A stretch of DNA of 64,000 bases from Portulaca oleracea (taxonomy: Eukaryota > Streptophyta > Magnoliopsida > Caryophyllales > Portulacaceae), in the NCBI GenBank assembly GCA_029582165.1, contig CM055875.1, forward strand, positions 9,801,203 to 9,865,202. The letters run 5' to 3'. Both the position numbers and the translations under genes were made by a program. Positions 1 to 9,630 of this stretch are shown here, piece after piece. The notes under the pieces were generated by a model. That model was given only the letters and a program-made list of their open reading frames with translations. It made no database searches and was not told the origin of the DNA. How positions within the stretch are numbered: position 1 is the stretch's first letter; every line of letters begins with the position of its first letter.

Positions 1-1668
1 TTCTACTACATACAAAAATGTTATCAAAGTATACACATACATTCTCTTTACATTGCAATGGTACATACTCTTTCGAAATATGTTGTATACTATGAGAATC
101 AAGGACATTGATGTAGTTATCCATGAGTTGCGCTTGACCCTTTGCATAGACCATTCGGTGATGAATCATAGGCTTTGGTGGCAGCCTTTGATGCATGATA
201 ATACTCATGGAAGAGAAACATACCAAAAGAGATAAGTGAGAGAGGTCACTTGTTGATGATGCTTGTCTTTCTTCCAAATATTCACAAATGAGAACAAGTG
301 ATGGTAAAGGATCTTGATCCTTTATAGGCCCACGATTTGCCAACCTCCATTGGTGTAAAAATGAGACTCCTTGGTTCTTCAAATTCATGATACTTATTCT
401 CCATAAGTGCCATAAGAGTACTTTGATCCTCCTTGAGCCGTGAGACACAAGATGGTAATAAGGACGCCTCTTGGAGCATGATACTCCTATCATACAACTT
501 TGATTCTTCCAACAAAGTATAACAAGAATCCATAGAAGTAATATTGCAATATAATGAATCTTTGCAAATCTTGTAAAAAGCAAGACTTACTAAACTTCTT
601 GGATCCATATGAAGATCATTGCCATGGTGTGAAGAACTCTTCATTTGCAATTCTTGGACATTTGTTGTAGCGAGGCTAATATCTTGGTCAAGATCAATGT
701 CAACGTCAATGATGGCACAACTTTCTCCTTCTCGGATCAATGAACACATTTCATCACGTAGCTCTCCTCCATTCAATTCTTCTATTTCCTCTACTTCAAG
801 ATCCTCCTCTATGTGTACCTCATTTACTTCTTTAGCCATGCTACTACATACTTCTTGAACTTGCTCATTTTCAACAAAAACATCACATTCGGCAAATTCA
901 ACTTCTTCATTCACGCCTTCCTCCTCATATAATGGGTTGTCATATACTTGAAACTCTTCATTATTCTCCTCATACAATGGATTGTCATACACTTTAAACT
1001 CATCTTTAGGCACGCTACATACTACATTAACTTCCTCATTTGTGCCAAGGTTATCACATACTTCATGAACATCCTCATACACATCGAATACATCAAATGA
1101 TTCACTTTCAAATTCTAGTTGCTCATAGGATGACGTTTGACATACACTTTCAACATGATCAAAATGAGTTCTATCCCAAAGTTCTTTACTCTTTACTTCT
1201 ATTTCAACATCAAGGGCTAAAGAACTTAACTCCTCCAATTTTGCGTAAGATTGATGTACAACAACACACCAAATGTAATCATTAAGACAAAGAGTATAAC
1301 ATACAAAAACGTCTTGATCATTCTCCTTAGGCCATACTTCCGTAGTTGCGTCAGATTCTATGGTATATTCAATCACGTCCTTGCTCCCTTGCTTCATTAT
1401 TTCAAGCTTGTTGAAGTTATCTCCTGTATTTGTAGGGAAAGAACTCTTCTTGAACTTTATTTCCATTCTTCTTGCTGGAACGTTTACTCCATTCATAAGG
1501 TGCTTCATATTCAACCTTAGAAGAGTGAACCACACGTGATTTTGTGCTTCTTGATCCCTTTGGAAGAATCCCAAGTTCTTCCATTTGTTTGGTGAGATCA
1601 TCAAGTTGTTGCTTCAAGCATTGTAGCTCACATTGGGAATTCTTGCTAGAATCGTCCATCTTGATCAA
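1..1668 (-). pseudogene. X1 degenerate gag-pol-like polyprotein, 5' part, frameshifted
   Basis: The frame starts at the MIKMDDSSKN methionine (1668). It has an N-terminal coiled-coil-like stretch (ELQCLKQQLDDL), then a gag segment (KQGSKDVIEYTIEF is in register with the A1 gag motif VQGSKSVEEYTREF). An acidic region follows with two YDNPLYEE repeats (about 940-1010), then a protease remnant reading CSLIREGESC where A1 has CSLIIDGGSC. At the window start the RT remnant reads FDN instead of FDD (plus-strand positions 20-28). Compared with X3 it has frameshifts near 1425, near 1335 and near 350, so this copy is not translatable as one protein. No zinc knuckle is visible. The homology to gag-pol is by my own reading; the replacement of active-site residues is seen directly. 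Confidence 0.75.
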
Positions 1669-1920
1669 TCTTGGTGCAAAAAGATTGCAAGATTCATGGT
1701 TTAGGGGTTTTGGATGGGTAAAGGACGAGAGAGGTTTGTATTTGGGGCGGGTTGTGTTTGGGCTATGGGTTCTTTATGGAGTTTATGGTTCTTTATGAGT
1801 TCTTTATGAGTTCTAGGAAGAACTCATGGGTGGCGTGATGATGGGGGAATGGTGGGGATGGGTTTGTGATGGAAAGATGGTGAAAAGATGGATCAAGAAC
1901 TAAGAGAATCAATCTCCTAA

Positions 1921-1932
1921 GCTCTGATACCA
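1921..1932 (-). other. Primer-binding site of X1 (initiator tRNA-Met type)
   Basis: The plus strand reads GCTCTGATACCA, that is TGGTATCAGAGC on the element strand. This is the usual plant tRNA-iMet 3'-end complement, 4 nt from the LTR end. Confidence 0.9.
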
Positions 1933-1936
1933 ATTT

Positions 1937-3015
1937 TGATGCATAATGGGATCAAAGATGATCACATTACACACGATTTAAGGATCTTTAAAAACCAAGA
2001 TAAGAATCTTGCTTCTCAAAGTTCTCAAGGATCCAAAAATGAATGATAATGGATGAAGATAAACGAAAAGATGGAGTGATTCGTTTACCAAGATCAATTG
2101 AAGTTTGATGAACGATGGATGAATGATGAATGATGGAATGACGAATGAAGAATGATGATGAACGGCACTCTTTGAACGTTTGAAGAACGAATGAAGATGA
2201 TTGAATGCTTGATGAGTTCTTGATGAATTCTTGATGAGTGTCGTTTGAATGGTAGAATGATAATGGCGATTTGAAGCTCTCTTGAAGGATATAGGCACAC
2301 CACCTCCAAGACTCTTAAATTCCTTACTTTCACCATCTAAGATAGCCAATCTTAGAATAGAAGAAGGGGATACTCGTTCTCCCTCAAGAGAAACGAAAGT
2401 TCTAGCACAAAACTAGAGAGAAAACAACACCTTGTGTTTGTTTTTTATTTATTGAATGACTTGAATTGAATGAATACAATGGCACCCTAGGGGTCTATTT
2501 ATACTACTTTAGGGACCCCTTGGACGTGTACCTAGGGTTCAAGAAACCAAGAATCAACTATTACATCATATATCCTATTTATGACATCATAAACTCTAAA
2601 ATACAACTCTAGAAAGAAATTGCTATAACTCCTTCAATACTTGTCCGTTTTCATTGATTCAAAAACCATTGGAAAGCTTATTGAAAGAGCTCCAATCTGT
2701 CCTGATGATTTCCTCAATAGATGTATGGATCTAGAGTTATAGAGCAAAATATCGAACTGTACTTGATGGAGTCCTTTGCTGCCGTGAGAGATGACTTCTC
2801 AATAAGGACTTGAGAGTTATTTATGCTCATTGATGTCCTCCAAATGTGAGAGTAACTCCATGTAAGCTAGAATACCATCAAGGTCCTTCATGCTTTCTTC
2901 CTTGAGCTAATAAACCCTTGTAGTTGTTGATACCCAAGGCGACATTTGTAGCTTCTAGCTAGATAGAGGTCCTTTAGCTAGGCCTTGATGTATATAGCTA
3001 GGCAAATATACATCA
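1937..3015 (-). repeat. X-family LTR shared by X1 (as 5' LTR) and X2 (as 3' LTR)
   Basis: This 1079-bp LTR has TG...CA ends. The left edge is followed by the spacer and PBS (1921-1932). The right edge is followed by TTCTCCCCCGGTTG, the reverse complement of a polypurine tract. The minus-strand TATAAATAG box is at 2495-2503, directly followed by a CCCTAGGG-type block. The LTR start on the minus strand can form a 10-bp-arm hairpin (TGATGTATAT / ATATACATCA). Confidence 0.9.
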
Positions 3016-3029
3016 TTCTCCCCCGGTTG
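3016..3029 (-). other. Polypurine tract of X2
   Basis: The plus strand reads TTCTCCCCCGGTTG; the element strand reads CAACCGGGGGAGAA directly against the LTR start TGATGTATAT. The same PPT occurs in X3 (41031), Y2 (ends 38052) and Y3 (ends 47610). Confidence 0.8.
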
Positions 3030-3138
3030 AAAAAGTTTGTCCTCAAACTTAGACAAAACTTCTTCTAAACCAGTACATAACACTTCTTCTTCCTTGTTTA
3101 TAAGATGTCTTCCCATATGTGTTATTGACATCACTTCT

Positions 3139-3783
3139 TGATGCATATCATACTTCTATGCATCAGGAGGAAGCACTAAAGGACCTTGCCAGCCTGCTGC
3201 AGATTATTTCAAGTAGTTGCGTCGTGAATATTTCCAAGACTAAGGGACTTTTGAGTTCTTTATCTCAAGAGTCTTTGTTGTAATAAAGGGCCTTTGTTGT
3301 AAGTGTTTTGTAAAGGGCCTTGTCGGGTAGTGTCGCCTAAAGGGCCTTGTCAGAGTGACGCGGCCTTGCTGAGGTGACGTGTCTTTAGGGAGGGGTTTTT
3401 CCTATTCCTATAAATAGACCTCTTGGGTCTCTTGTAAAGACAATTATCTCATATTCAATAAAATCAAATACAAACACAATGTGTTGTTTTCTATCTAGTT
3501 TTGGCTAGAAAACGAATTGCCTTTGGGTTTTTCGTGTGAAATCTTCTCTTCTAATCCAAGATTGAGCATTCTTGGGTGGTGTAAAGGAGGAGTAGGAGCT
3601 CTTGAAGATTGTGGTGTGGCTGTATCAATCCGAGGAGTTTCGAAGCTCAATTCTATCAAAGTTTCCGCTGTTCTGATCGTTGTAAAGGTCCTTATCTGAT
3701 TCATCTCTTGCAAGTTCTTACTTGTGTTTTTCATCCGTGTTCTTTCTTGGCATTTTGGTTGTCTTGTGATCCATTATGCATCA
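3139..3783 (+). repeat. A1 5' LTR (645 bp, type 1)
   Basis: It starts TGATGCATATC and ends TTATGCATCA. The first 27 bp form an inverted repeat (TGATGCATA / TATGCATCA). A TATA box lies at 3409-3417. The U5-side motif GTGGTGTGGCTGTATC lies near 3610. It pairs with 9631-10275 and differs clearly from the internal 712-bp LTR. Confidence 0.93.
3409..3417 (+). promoter_or_regulatory. TATA box of the A1 5' LTR
   Basis: TATAAATAG is followed at once by ACCTCTTGGGTC, a C-run/G-run block like those of the other families (TATAAATAGACCCCCTAGGG in X and Y). It is the likely core promoter driving the genomic RNA. Confidence 0.65.
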
Positions 3784-3786
3784 ATT

Positions 3787-3798
3787 TGGTATCAGAGC
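3787..3798 (+). other. Primer-binding site of A1
   Basis: TGGTATCAGAGC lies 3 nt after the LTR end, complementary to the initiator tRNA-Met 3' end as in most plant LTR elements. Confidence 0.92.
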
Positions 3799-3896
3799 TA
3801 TGTTTAGATGAATCGCCTTGGTTTCTTGCATGAATCTTGGACCTTGTTTTGTCACAAAATCGCATAAACCCCCATATTATACACGCCCCTTTGATA

Positions 3897-3960
3897 GTTC
3901 TTCCAAGAACTCATCAAGAACCCATCAAGAACCCATCAAGAACTCATAAAGAACCCATAG
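3897..3960 (+). promoter_or_regulatory. A1 leader palindrome and AAGAACYCATC repeats
   Basis: GTTCTTCCAAGAAC (3897-3910) is a near-perfect palindrome. It runs into about four further copies of a CAAGAACYCATC-type repeat. The same arrangement lies between PBS and gag in A2, C1, X, Y, Z and W. It is a candidate dimerisation or packaging signal (inference). Confidence 0.55.
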
Positions 3961-4050
3961 CTCCACAAAGAACCCTCGTCCTAAACACATACCTAACCAA
4001 AATCCGTCCCATTTCCCTCGTGAGTTCATATGACATCAAGTTGATTTCAA

Positions 4051-7000
4051 ATGGCAAACGATGAATCTAAATCAAATGAGGTTTATGAACTTGAGCAACA
4101 AATAGCATTTTTGCGTGTGCAATGGGGTAAAAAAATGGAAGAAAACAAAATGCTACGTGAAGGATCCATACGTGATGATGTCTCGTCACATGGTGAAGGT
4201 AGTTCGAAGTCTAAAAGACATGAACGTTTGGATTTTAAGGTCGAAGTTCCTGAATTTGATGGTAGTTTGAATTTAGAAGATTATCTTGATTGGATACACA
4301 CGGTTGAACGTGTTTTTGAGTTGAAAGATTGTACTGATGAGCTCAAGGTGAAGTACGTTGCTTTGAAATTGAGAAAACATGCTAGTATTTGGTGGACTAA
4401 CCTTCAAAAGAAGAGAGTTGCAAAAGGGAAAGAAAAGATCCGTTCTTGGGATAAGATGAAGTCAAAGTTGCAATCCAAATTCCTACCCCAATCATACGTT
4501 GAAGACAACTACTACAAGTTGCAAAAGCTTGTCCAAGGCTCTAAATCGGTGGAAGAATACACAAGGGAGTTTGAACATCTCCTTTGGCGATGTGACCTCA
4601 AGGAAAAGGAACCACAAATTCTGGTACGTTACTTGATTGGTTTGAATGATTGGATACGTCATATAGTTGAATTACATCCATATGAATCTCTTGATGAGCT
4701 AAGCAACTTGGCTATGAAAGTGGAAAGGGAAAGAAAAGAAAGAGCCAAAGAACCGCAAAGGACGTTCCCAAACACATCCAAACCCTATACCCAACGTCCT
4801 TATCCCCAAACACAATCAAAAGCTCCACAAAATCAGCCCCCATCCTCCCTTAAACCCTACGCCAAACCCACATTAAACCAGCCACAAAATCCCCCACCCA
4901 AAACCCAAGTCCAAGAACCAAGGACATTAGCACCAAGAAGATGTTTTAGGTGCCAAGGATTGGGTCATATTGCATCTGAATGTCCTAACAAGCGCACGGT
5001 TTCTCTTATTGAATATCAAAGTGCTTTGTTTGTTGAACCAAGCTTGTATGAAGGTGAACATGAAGTGGAACCTTGTGAACTTGCCAAGAATGAGGAGGAT
5101 AATGATGAGGAGGTTGAGCAAGCGGATGAAGGCGAATTATTGGTGCTTAGAAGGGCGTTAAGTGTGGCTTCTGCCCCAAATGACAAGGAGCAACGAGAGA
5201 ACATATTCCATACTAGGTGTACCGTTCAAGGAAAGGTATGCTCTCTTATAATTGATGGAGGTAGTTGTACTAATGCCGCCTCTACTACAATGGTAGAAAA
5301 GTTGAATTTGGATGTAAGTTCTCACCCATCTCCTTATAATATTCAATGGTTAAGCCATGGGAAGGGCATTAGAGTTGATAAACGTGTATTAGTCTCATTG
5401 TCCATTGGGAAAAATTATAAAGATGATGTATGGTGTGATGTAATACCCATGGATGCTTGTCATATTTTGTTTGGTAGACCGTGGCTTTTTGATAGGTATG
5501 TCACTCATGATGGAAGGTTGAATACCTACTCACTCGTCATCAACAAGAAGAAGATTACATTGGCTCCATTGCCCCCTTCTTCTATTCGGCCTCCACCAAC
5601 AAAAGAGAAAGAAAGGGAGACTAACATTGTATCTTTACTAAAGGCGGAACAACAAGAATTCTATGAGCAAAAAGAGTTGATATTGGCGAATATCCAAGAA
5701 GAACAAGCTTCCCCAACCAAGGATCATCCACGGCTCTCACCCTTGATGAGGAGGTTTGGTCATTTGTTTCCAAAAGAAATGCCCCAAGGATTGCCACCAA
5801 GAAGGGACAATGAACACAAGATTGATCTCATTCCGGGAACTACATTACCAAATAAGCAAGCCTACCGAATGAACCCCAAGGAATCCCATGAGGTTCAAAG
5901 GCAAGTTGATGAGCTACTCCAAAAGGGCCTTATTCGTCCAAGCATGAGTCCATGTGCCGTCCCAGTGTTACTTGTTCCAAAGAAAGATGGTACCGAACGT
6001 ATGTGTATGGATTGTAGGTCCATCAACAAAATCACCATCAAATATCGTTTCCCCATTCCACTTTTGGAGGATCTCCTCGATGAACTTTATGGAAGTATTG
6101 TGTTTTCAAAGATTGATTTGAAGAGTGGATATCATCAAATTCGCATATGTGAAGGAGATGAATGGAAAACGGCTTTCAAGACTAAAGAAGGCTTATATGA
6201 ATGGTTTGTAATGCCCTTTGGTCTAACAAATGCTCCCTCTACTTTCATGAGGTTAATGAATCATGTATTGAAGCCTTTGATTGGAAAGTGTGTTGTTGTA
6301 TGTTTTGATGACATACTTGTATATAGTAGAAGTGAGATTGACCATGTAAAGCATTTAGAGCTAGTTTTGAATATCTTGGAGAAAGAAAAGCTCTACGCCA
6401 ACTTGGAGAAGTGCTCGCTCTTTTCACCCAAGGTCATCTTCCTTGGATATGTGCTCTCCAAAAATGGGATTCAAGTAGACGAAGGAAAGGTTAAAGCTAT
6501 CCAAGAATGGCCAACACCAACGAGTATACATGAGGTACGATCATTTCATGGATTAGCTTCATTTTATAGAAGGTTTATCAAGAATTTTTCTACTATTTTG
6601 GCTCCTATGACTGAGTTGTTGAAGCAAAGGGAGTTTACATGGAATAAAAACGCTCAATTGGCGTTTGAAGGTATCAAAGAGAAGTTATGCAACGCACCTC
6701 TTCTAGCCTTGCCATGTTTTGACAAAGTTTTTGAAGTAGAAGTGGATGCTAGTGGAGTTGGTATTGGTGCTGTCCTTACACAAGAGGGAAGGCCAATAGC
6801 CTACTTTAGCGAGAAGTTGAATGATGCCAAAAGGAAGTATAGTACATATGACAAGGAGTTCTATGCCATTATAAGAGCTCTTGAGCATTGGAGGCATTAT
6901 CTACTAAGTGGAGAGTTTATCCTACATAGTGATCATGAAGCTCTCAAGTTTATCCAAGGCCAACACAAGCTTAACCCACGACATGCAAAATGGGTTGAAT

Positions 7001-8508
7001 TTATGCAAGCTTTTCAGTTTGTGATCAAGCATAAGGCCGGGCATTTGAATAAGGGCGCCGATGCTCTTTCGAGAAGGTACTTACTTACATATGTTCTTGA
7101 TTCTAACATTGCTGGATTTGAACATATTAAGGATTTATATCGAGATGATCAAGATTTCAAAGAAGTATATGAGTTGTCAAAGAAACATCCTCATGAAATG
7201 TTTCATATTGAAGATGGTTTCTTATTCAAAGGAAATCAGTTATGTATACCAAGGACCTCATTGCGCGAATTGTTGATTCAAGAAGTCCATGAAGGTGCCT
7301 TGGCAGGTCATTTTGGTATAGAGAAGACTTATTTGATGTTGAGAGATTATTATTTTTGGCCTAGCATGGTGAAGGACGTTGAGCACATTGTGAAGAGATG
7401 TGGTACGTGCAACCTTGCCAAGTCACATGTATTACCACAAAGCTTGTATACACCGCTACCTATTCCATATCACCCTTGGGAAGATGTGAGTTTAGACTTC
7501 ATTGTGGGTCTACCTCGAACTCAAATAGGTAAAGATTCTATTATGGTGGTTGTAGATCGATTTTCAAAGATGGCTCATTTTGTACCTTGCAACACTACAT
7601 ATGATGCTACGAAAGTTGCTACTTTATATTTTGATGAAATTGTGAAGTTGCATGGCATACCCAAGACTATGGTGAGTGATAGGGACTCTAAGTTTCTAAG
7701 TCACTTTTGGGTTACTCTTTGGAAGAAGATGGGAACAAGGCTCAAGTTTAGCACGACTTGTCATCCACAAACGGATGGACAAACGGAGGTAGTCAATCGA
7801 ACCTTGGGAGCTTTGTTGAGGACATTGGTGAATAAAGAAAAGAAGAGTTGGGATACTTTGTTGAGCATTGCTGAGTTTGCATATAATAGAAGTCCTAATC
7901 GTGTTACAAAGTTATCTCCATTTGAAGTTGTCTATGGAAGAAATCCTCTTAAACCCATGGATTTATCTCCTATCTCTACATCTACGAAGTTTAGCTTTGA
8001 AGCAAGTAAAAGAGTAGAGGAGATTAAGAAGTTACATGAGGAAGTTCGTGAGAAGATTAAGAGATATACTCAAAAGGTTGAAGAGAAAGTGAGTCGAAAG
8101 AGGAAGAAAGTTATATTCAAGCCTGGAGATTTAGTGTGGTTACACTTGAAGAAAGAGAGATTTCCAAGTAAGAGAAAAGGGAAATTGAAACCGAGAGGTG
8201 AAGGTCCTTATGAGATCTTAGAAAGACTTGGTGATAACGCTTATCGTTTGAAGATGGAAGATGAGTATGAAGGAAGTTGTACTTTCAATGTGTGTGATCT
8301 TAAGCCCTATTATAATGAAGATGAAGAAATTCCAAGTTTGAGGGCAAACTCTTTTCAAGAAAGGGAGAATGATGCATATCATACTTCAATGCATCAAAAG
8401 GAATCCCTAAAGGACCTTACCCGCCTGTTACAAATTGTTTCAAGTGGTTACATCGCGAATATCTCCAAAACTAAGGGACTTTTGAGCTCCTTATCTCAAG
8501 AGTCTTGA
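4051..8508 (+). CDS. A1 Gag-Pol polyprotein (gag, protease, RT, RNase H, integrase), intact frame
   Basis: This 1485-codon frame encodes the structural and replication proteins of a Ty3/gypsy element, acting in cytoplasmic particles and, for integrase, in the nucleus. N-terminal coiled coil about residues 5-35; gag core about 55-230; proline-rich linker; zinc knuckle C298-C301-H306-C311; protease D402 in IIDGGS; RT catalytic FDD at D753/D754; RNase H D899 in VDASG. The integrase HHCC finger is near CGTCN, and its core has D1149, D1210 (VSDRD) and E1246, giving the D-x35-E spacing. The tail ends FNVCDLKPYY; I see no chromodomain. The start MANDESKSNE is shared with C1 and resembles A2 (MVNDESK). 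The last 139 nt run into the internal LTR at 8370. Every catalytic residue I looked for is present, so it is a plausible source of trans-acting machinery. Expression is not shown by the sequence. Confidence 0.93.
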   Translation: MANDESKSNEVYELEQQIAFLRVQWGKKMEENKMLREGSIRDDVSSHGEGSSKSKRHERLDFKVEVPEFDGSLNLEDYLDWIHTVERVFELKDCTDELKVKYVALKLRKHASIWWTNLQKKRVAKGKEKIRSWDKMKSKLQSKFLPQSYVEDNYYKLQKLVQGSKSVEEYTREFEHLLWRCDLKEKEPQILVRYLIGLNDWIRHIVELHPYESLDELSNLAMKVERERKERAKEPQRTFPNTSKPYTQRPYPQTQSKAPQNQPPSSLKPYAKPTLNQPQNPPPKTQVQEPRTLAPRRCFRCQGLGHIASECPNKRTVSLIEYQSALFVEPSLYEGEHEVEPCELAKNEEDNDEEVEQADEGELLVLRRALSVASAPNDKEQRENIFHTRCTVQGKVCSLIIDGGSCTNAASTTMVEKLNLDVSSHPSPYNIQWLSHGKGIRVDKRVLVSLSIGKNYKDDVWCDVIPMDACHILFGRPWLFDRYVTHDGRLNTYSLVINKKKITLAPLPPSSIRPPPTKEKERETNIVSLLKAEQQEFYEQKELILANIQEEQASPTKDHPRLSPLMRRFGHLFPKEMPQGLPPRRDNEHKIDLIPGTTLPNKQAYRMNPKESHEVQRQVDELLQKGLIRPSMSPCAVPVLLVPKKDGTERMCMDCRSINKITIKYRFPIPLLEDLLDELYGSIVFSKIDLKSGYHQIRICEGDEWKTAFKTKEGLYEWFVMPFGLTNAPSTFMRLMNHVLKPLIGKCVVVCFDDILVYSRSEIDHVKHLELVLNILEKEKLYANLEKCSLFSPKVIFLGYVLSKNGIQVDEGKVKAIQEWPTPTSIHEVRSFHGLASFYRRFIKNFSTILAPMTELLKQREFTWNKNAQLAFEGIKEKLCNAPLLALPCFDKVFEVEVDASGVGIGAVLTQEGRPIAYFSEKLNDAKRKYSTYDKEFYAIIRALEHWRHYLLSGEFILHSDHEALKFIQGQHKLNPRHAKWVEFMQAFQFVIKHKAGHLNKGADALSRRYLLTYVLDSNIAGFEHIKDLYRDDQDFKEVYELSKKHPHEMFHIEDGFLFKGNQLCIPRTSLRELLIQEVHEGALAGHFGIEKTYLMLRDYYFWPSMVKDVEHIVKRCGTCNLAKSHVLPQSLYTPLPIPYHPWEDVSLDFIVGLPRTQIGKDSIMVVVDRFSKMAHFVPCNTTYDATKVATLYFDEIVKLHGIPKTMVSDRDSKFLSHFWVTLWKKMGTRLKFSTTCHPQTDGQTEVVNRTLGALLRTLVNKEKKSWDTLLSIAEFAYNRSPNRVTKLSPFEVVYGRNPLKPMDLSPISTSTKFSFEASKRVEEIKKLHEEVREKIKRYTQKVEEKVSRKRKKVIFKPGDLVWLHLKKERFPSKRKGKLKPRGEGPYEILERLGDNAYRLKMEDEYEGSCTFNVCDLKPYYNEDEEIPSLRANSFQERENDAYHTSMHQKESLKDLTRLLQIVSSGYIANISKTKGLLSSLSQES

Positions 8509-9081
8509 AGTTCTCATTTAGCTATGTGGAAGGGTTATTCCTTATGTACATTTTGGCTTTTGAATCTTTAGTATTGGAGTTGTATTTTAGGAGATATTGT
8601 ATTTTCTTTAAAGGGCCTTTGTTGTAAGTGTCACCTAGAGGGCCTTGTCGGGGTGACGCGGCCTTGCTGGGGTGACGCCTTTAGGGAGGGGTTCTCCTAT
8701 TCCTATAAATAGACCCCTTGGGTCTCTTGTAAAGATAATTCATTCATAGTGATAATAAACACAAATCTCTCTAAAGTTGATGCTTTAGTTCTCTCTAGTT
8801 TTGGCTAGAAAACGAATTACCTTTGGGTTTTTCGTGTGAAATCTTCTCTTCTAATCCAAGATTGAGCATTCTTGGGTGGTGAAAGGAGGAGTAGGAGCTC
8901 TTGAAGATTGTGGTGTGGTTGTATCAATCCGAGGAGTTTCGTTGCTCATTCTATCAAAGTTACCTCTGATCAGATCGCTATTCAAAGGTCCTTCTTGACT
9001 CATCTCTTGCAAGTTCTTACTTGTGTTTTGATCCGTGATTTTTCTTGGCATTTTGGTTGTCTTGTGATCTATTATGCATCA
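8370..9081 (+). repeat. Second, internal LTR inside A1 (712 bp, type 2)
   Basis: It starts TGATGCATATC straight after a PPT (AAAGGGAGAA, 8360-8369) and ends TTATGCATCA. It matches the LTRs of A2 (22717-23428, 28011-28718), not the outer A1 LTRs. It shares A2 3'-LTR variants (GGTTGTATC, TTCATAGTGAT) that the A2 5' LTR lacks. Its TATA box is at 8704-8712. It is followed by AGGGC and antisense B1 gag, exactly as the A2 3' LTR is. Confidence 0.9.
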
Positions 9082-9542
9082 AGGGCTGAGGGTTTGGAGT
9101 TGGTTTAGTGGGGGTGTATTTGGGCTGGAAAGGTTGTTTTTGTGGGGTAAAGGATGGTTTAGGGAATGTGTTTGGACATGTTTGGGGTTGGTTTCGGCTA
9201 AGAACCTCCTTCCCTCTACTTCTCCTCTGCAACTCCACCTTGTGAGCCAAAGAGCTCAACTCATCATGGGAAGTGTAAGGGTGCAACTCCACAACATTCC
9301 TCACTCTTTCATCCAAACCAAAAAGATACCTCACAAGTATTTGAGGTTCATTCTCCTTAAGATCACACCTCCAAAGCAAGTGCTCGAACTCCTTGGTATA
9401 CTCCTCTACTGTTTTGCCTCCTTGAACCAACTGTTGAAGCTTCAAATAGTTATCCTTAAGATAACTGGCCGGAAGGAACTTGGCTTGTAACTTCTCCTTC
9501 ATTTTCTGCCATGAACGCACCTTATCCTTCCCAACAAAAACT
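9082..9542 (-). pseudogene. Antisense fragment of B-type gag captured inside A1
   Basis: On the minus strand this encodes the gag piece found in B1 (KVRSWQKMKEKLQAKFLPASY through RRSRGKEVLSRNQPQT and the proline-rich linker). It aligns to 28719-29179 with only a handful of differences by eye and begins with the same AGGGC that is the TSD of A2 in B1. It ends in CAACAAAAACT, after which about 17 nt resemble an A-type LTR stretch (TTATCTCAAGAGTCTT). The pol tail of A resumes near 9559. It is captured cargo, not a gene. Confidence 0.88.
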
Positions 9543-9558
9543 ATTATCTCAAGAGTCT

Positions 9559-9630
9559 TTTCAAGCCCTATTATAATGAAGTTGAAGAAATTCCAAGTTT
9601 GAGGACAAACTCTTTTCAAGAAAGGGAGAA
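9559..9630 (+). other. A-type pol tail and PPT before the A1 3' LTR
   Basis: This repeats the end of the A pol region (CCCTATTATAATGAAG, then AAATTCCAAGTTTGAGGAC) and the PPT AAAGGGAGAA at 9621-9630. It differs from the copy at 8301-8369 (GTTGAAG for GATGAAG, GAGGACA for GAGGGCA), so it comes from a type-1 relative and not from the type-2 gag-pol. Confidence 0.8.

Larger units (their letters stand above)
1..3015 (-). mobile_element. X1: non-autonomous LTR retrotransposon, 5' part (runs off the window)
   Basis: Read on the minus strand this is 5' LTR (3015-1937), PBS (1932-1921), leader and the first part of the internal ORF. It is nearly identical to X2 (11574-14593) and X3. Its LTR is shared with X2, which lies upstream on the minus strand: the PPT of X2 abuts the right edge of the LTR at 3016 and the PBS of X1 abuts its left edge. 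X1 and X2 therefore form a tandem LTR-internal-LTR-internal array. The 3' end of X1 is outside the window. Confidence 0.85.

Noticed and set aside
53..235. Small plus-strand ORFs facing the X polyprotein (also 11440-11809, 42303-42672)
   Set aside because: They are antisense shadows of the X polyprotein and move with it; no independent motif.
3787..3798. Possible tRNA fragment (TGGTATCAGAGC)
   Set aside because: It is the primer-binding site complementary to initiator tRNA-Met, not a tRNA gene; no cloverleaf surrounds it.
3899..3960. CRISPR-like short direct repeats in leaders
   Set aside because: Units are 11-12 nt, contiguous, without unique spacers, in a plant retroelement leader.
8100..8370. 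Chromodomain at the A1 integrase C-terminus
   Set aside because: Searched by eye for the aromatic cage pattern after the FNVCDLKPYY tail and found none; the frame soon runs into the LTR.
8370..9081. Internal LTR of A1 as a later solo-LTR insertion into A1
   Set aside because: There is no TSD around it; a PPT precedes it and AGGGC plus B1 gag follows it, as at the A2 3' end, so it came in with the chimeric RNA.
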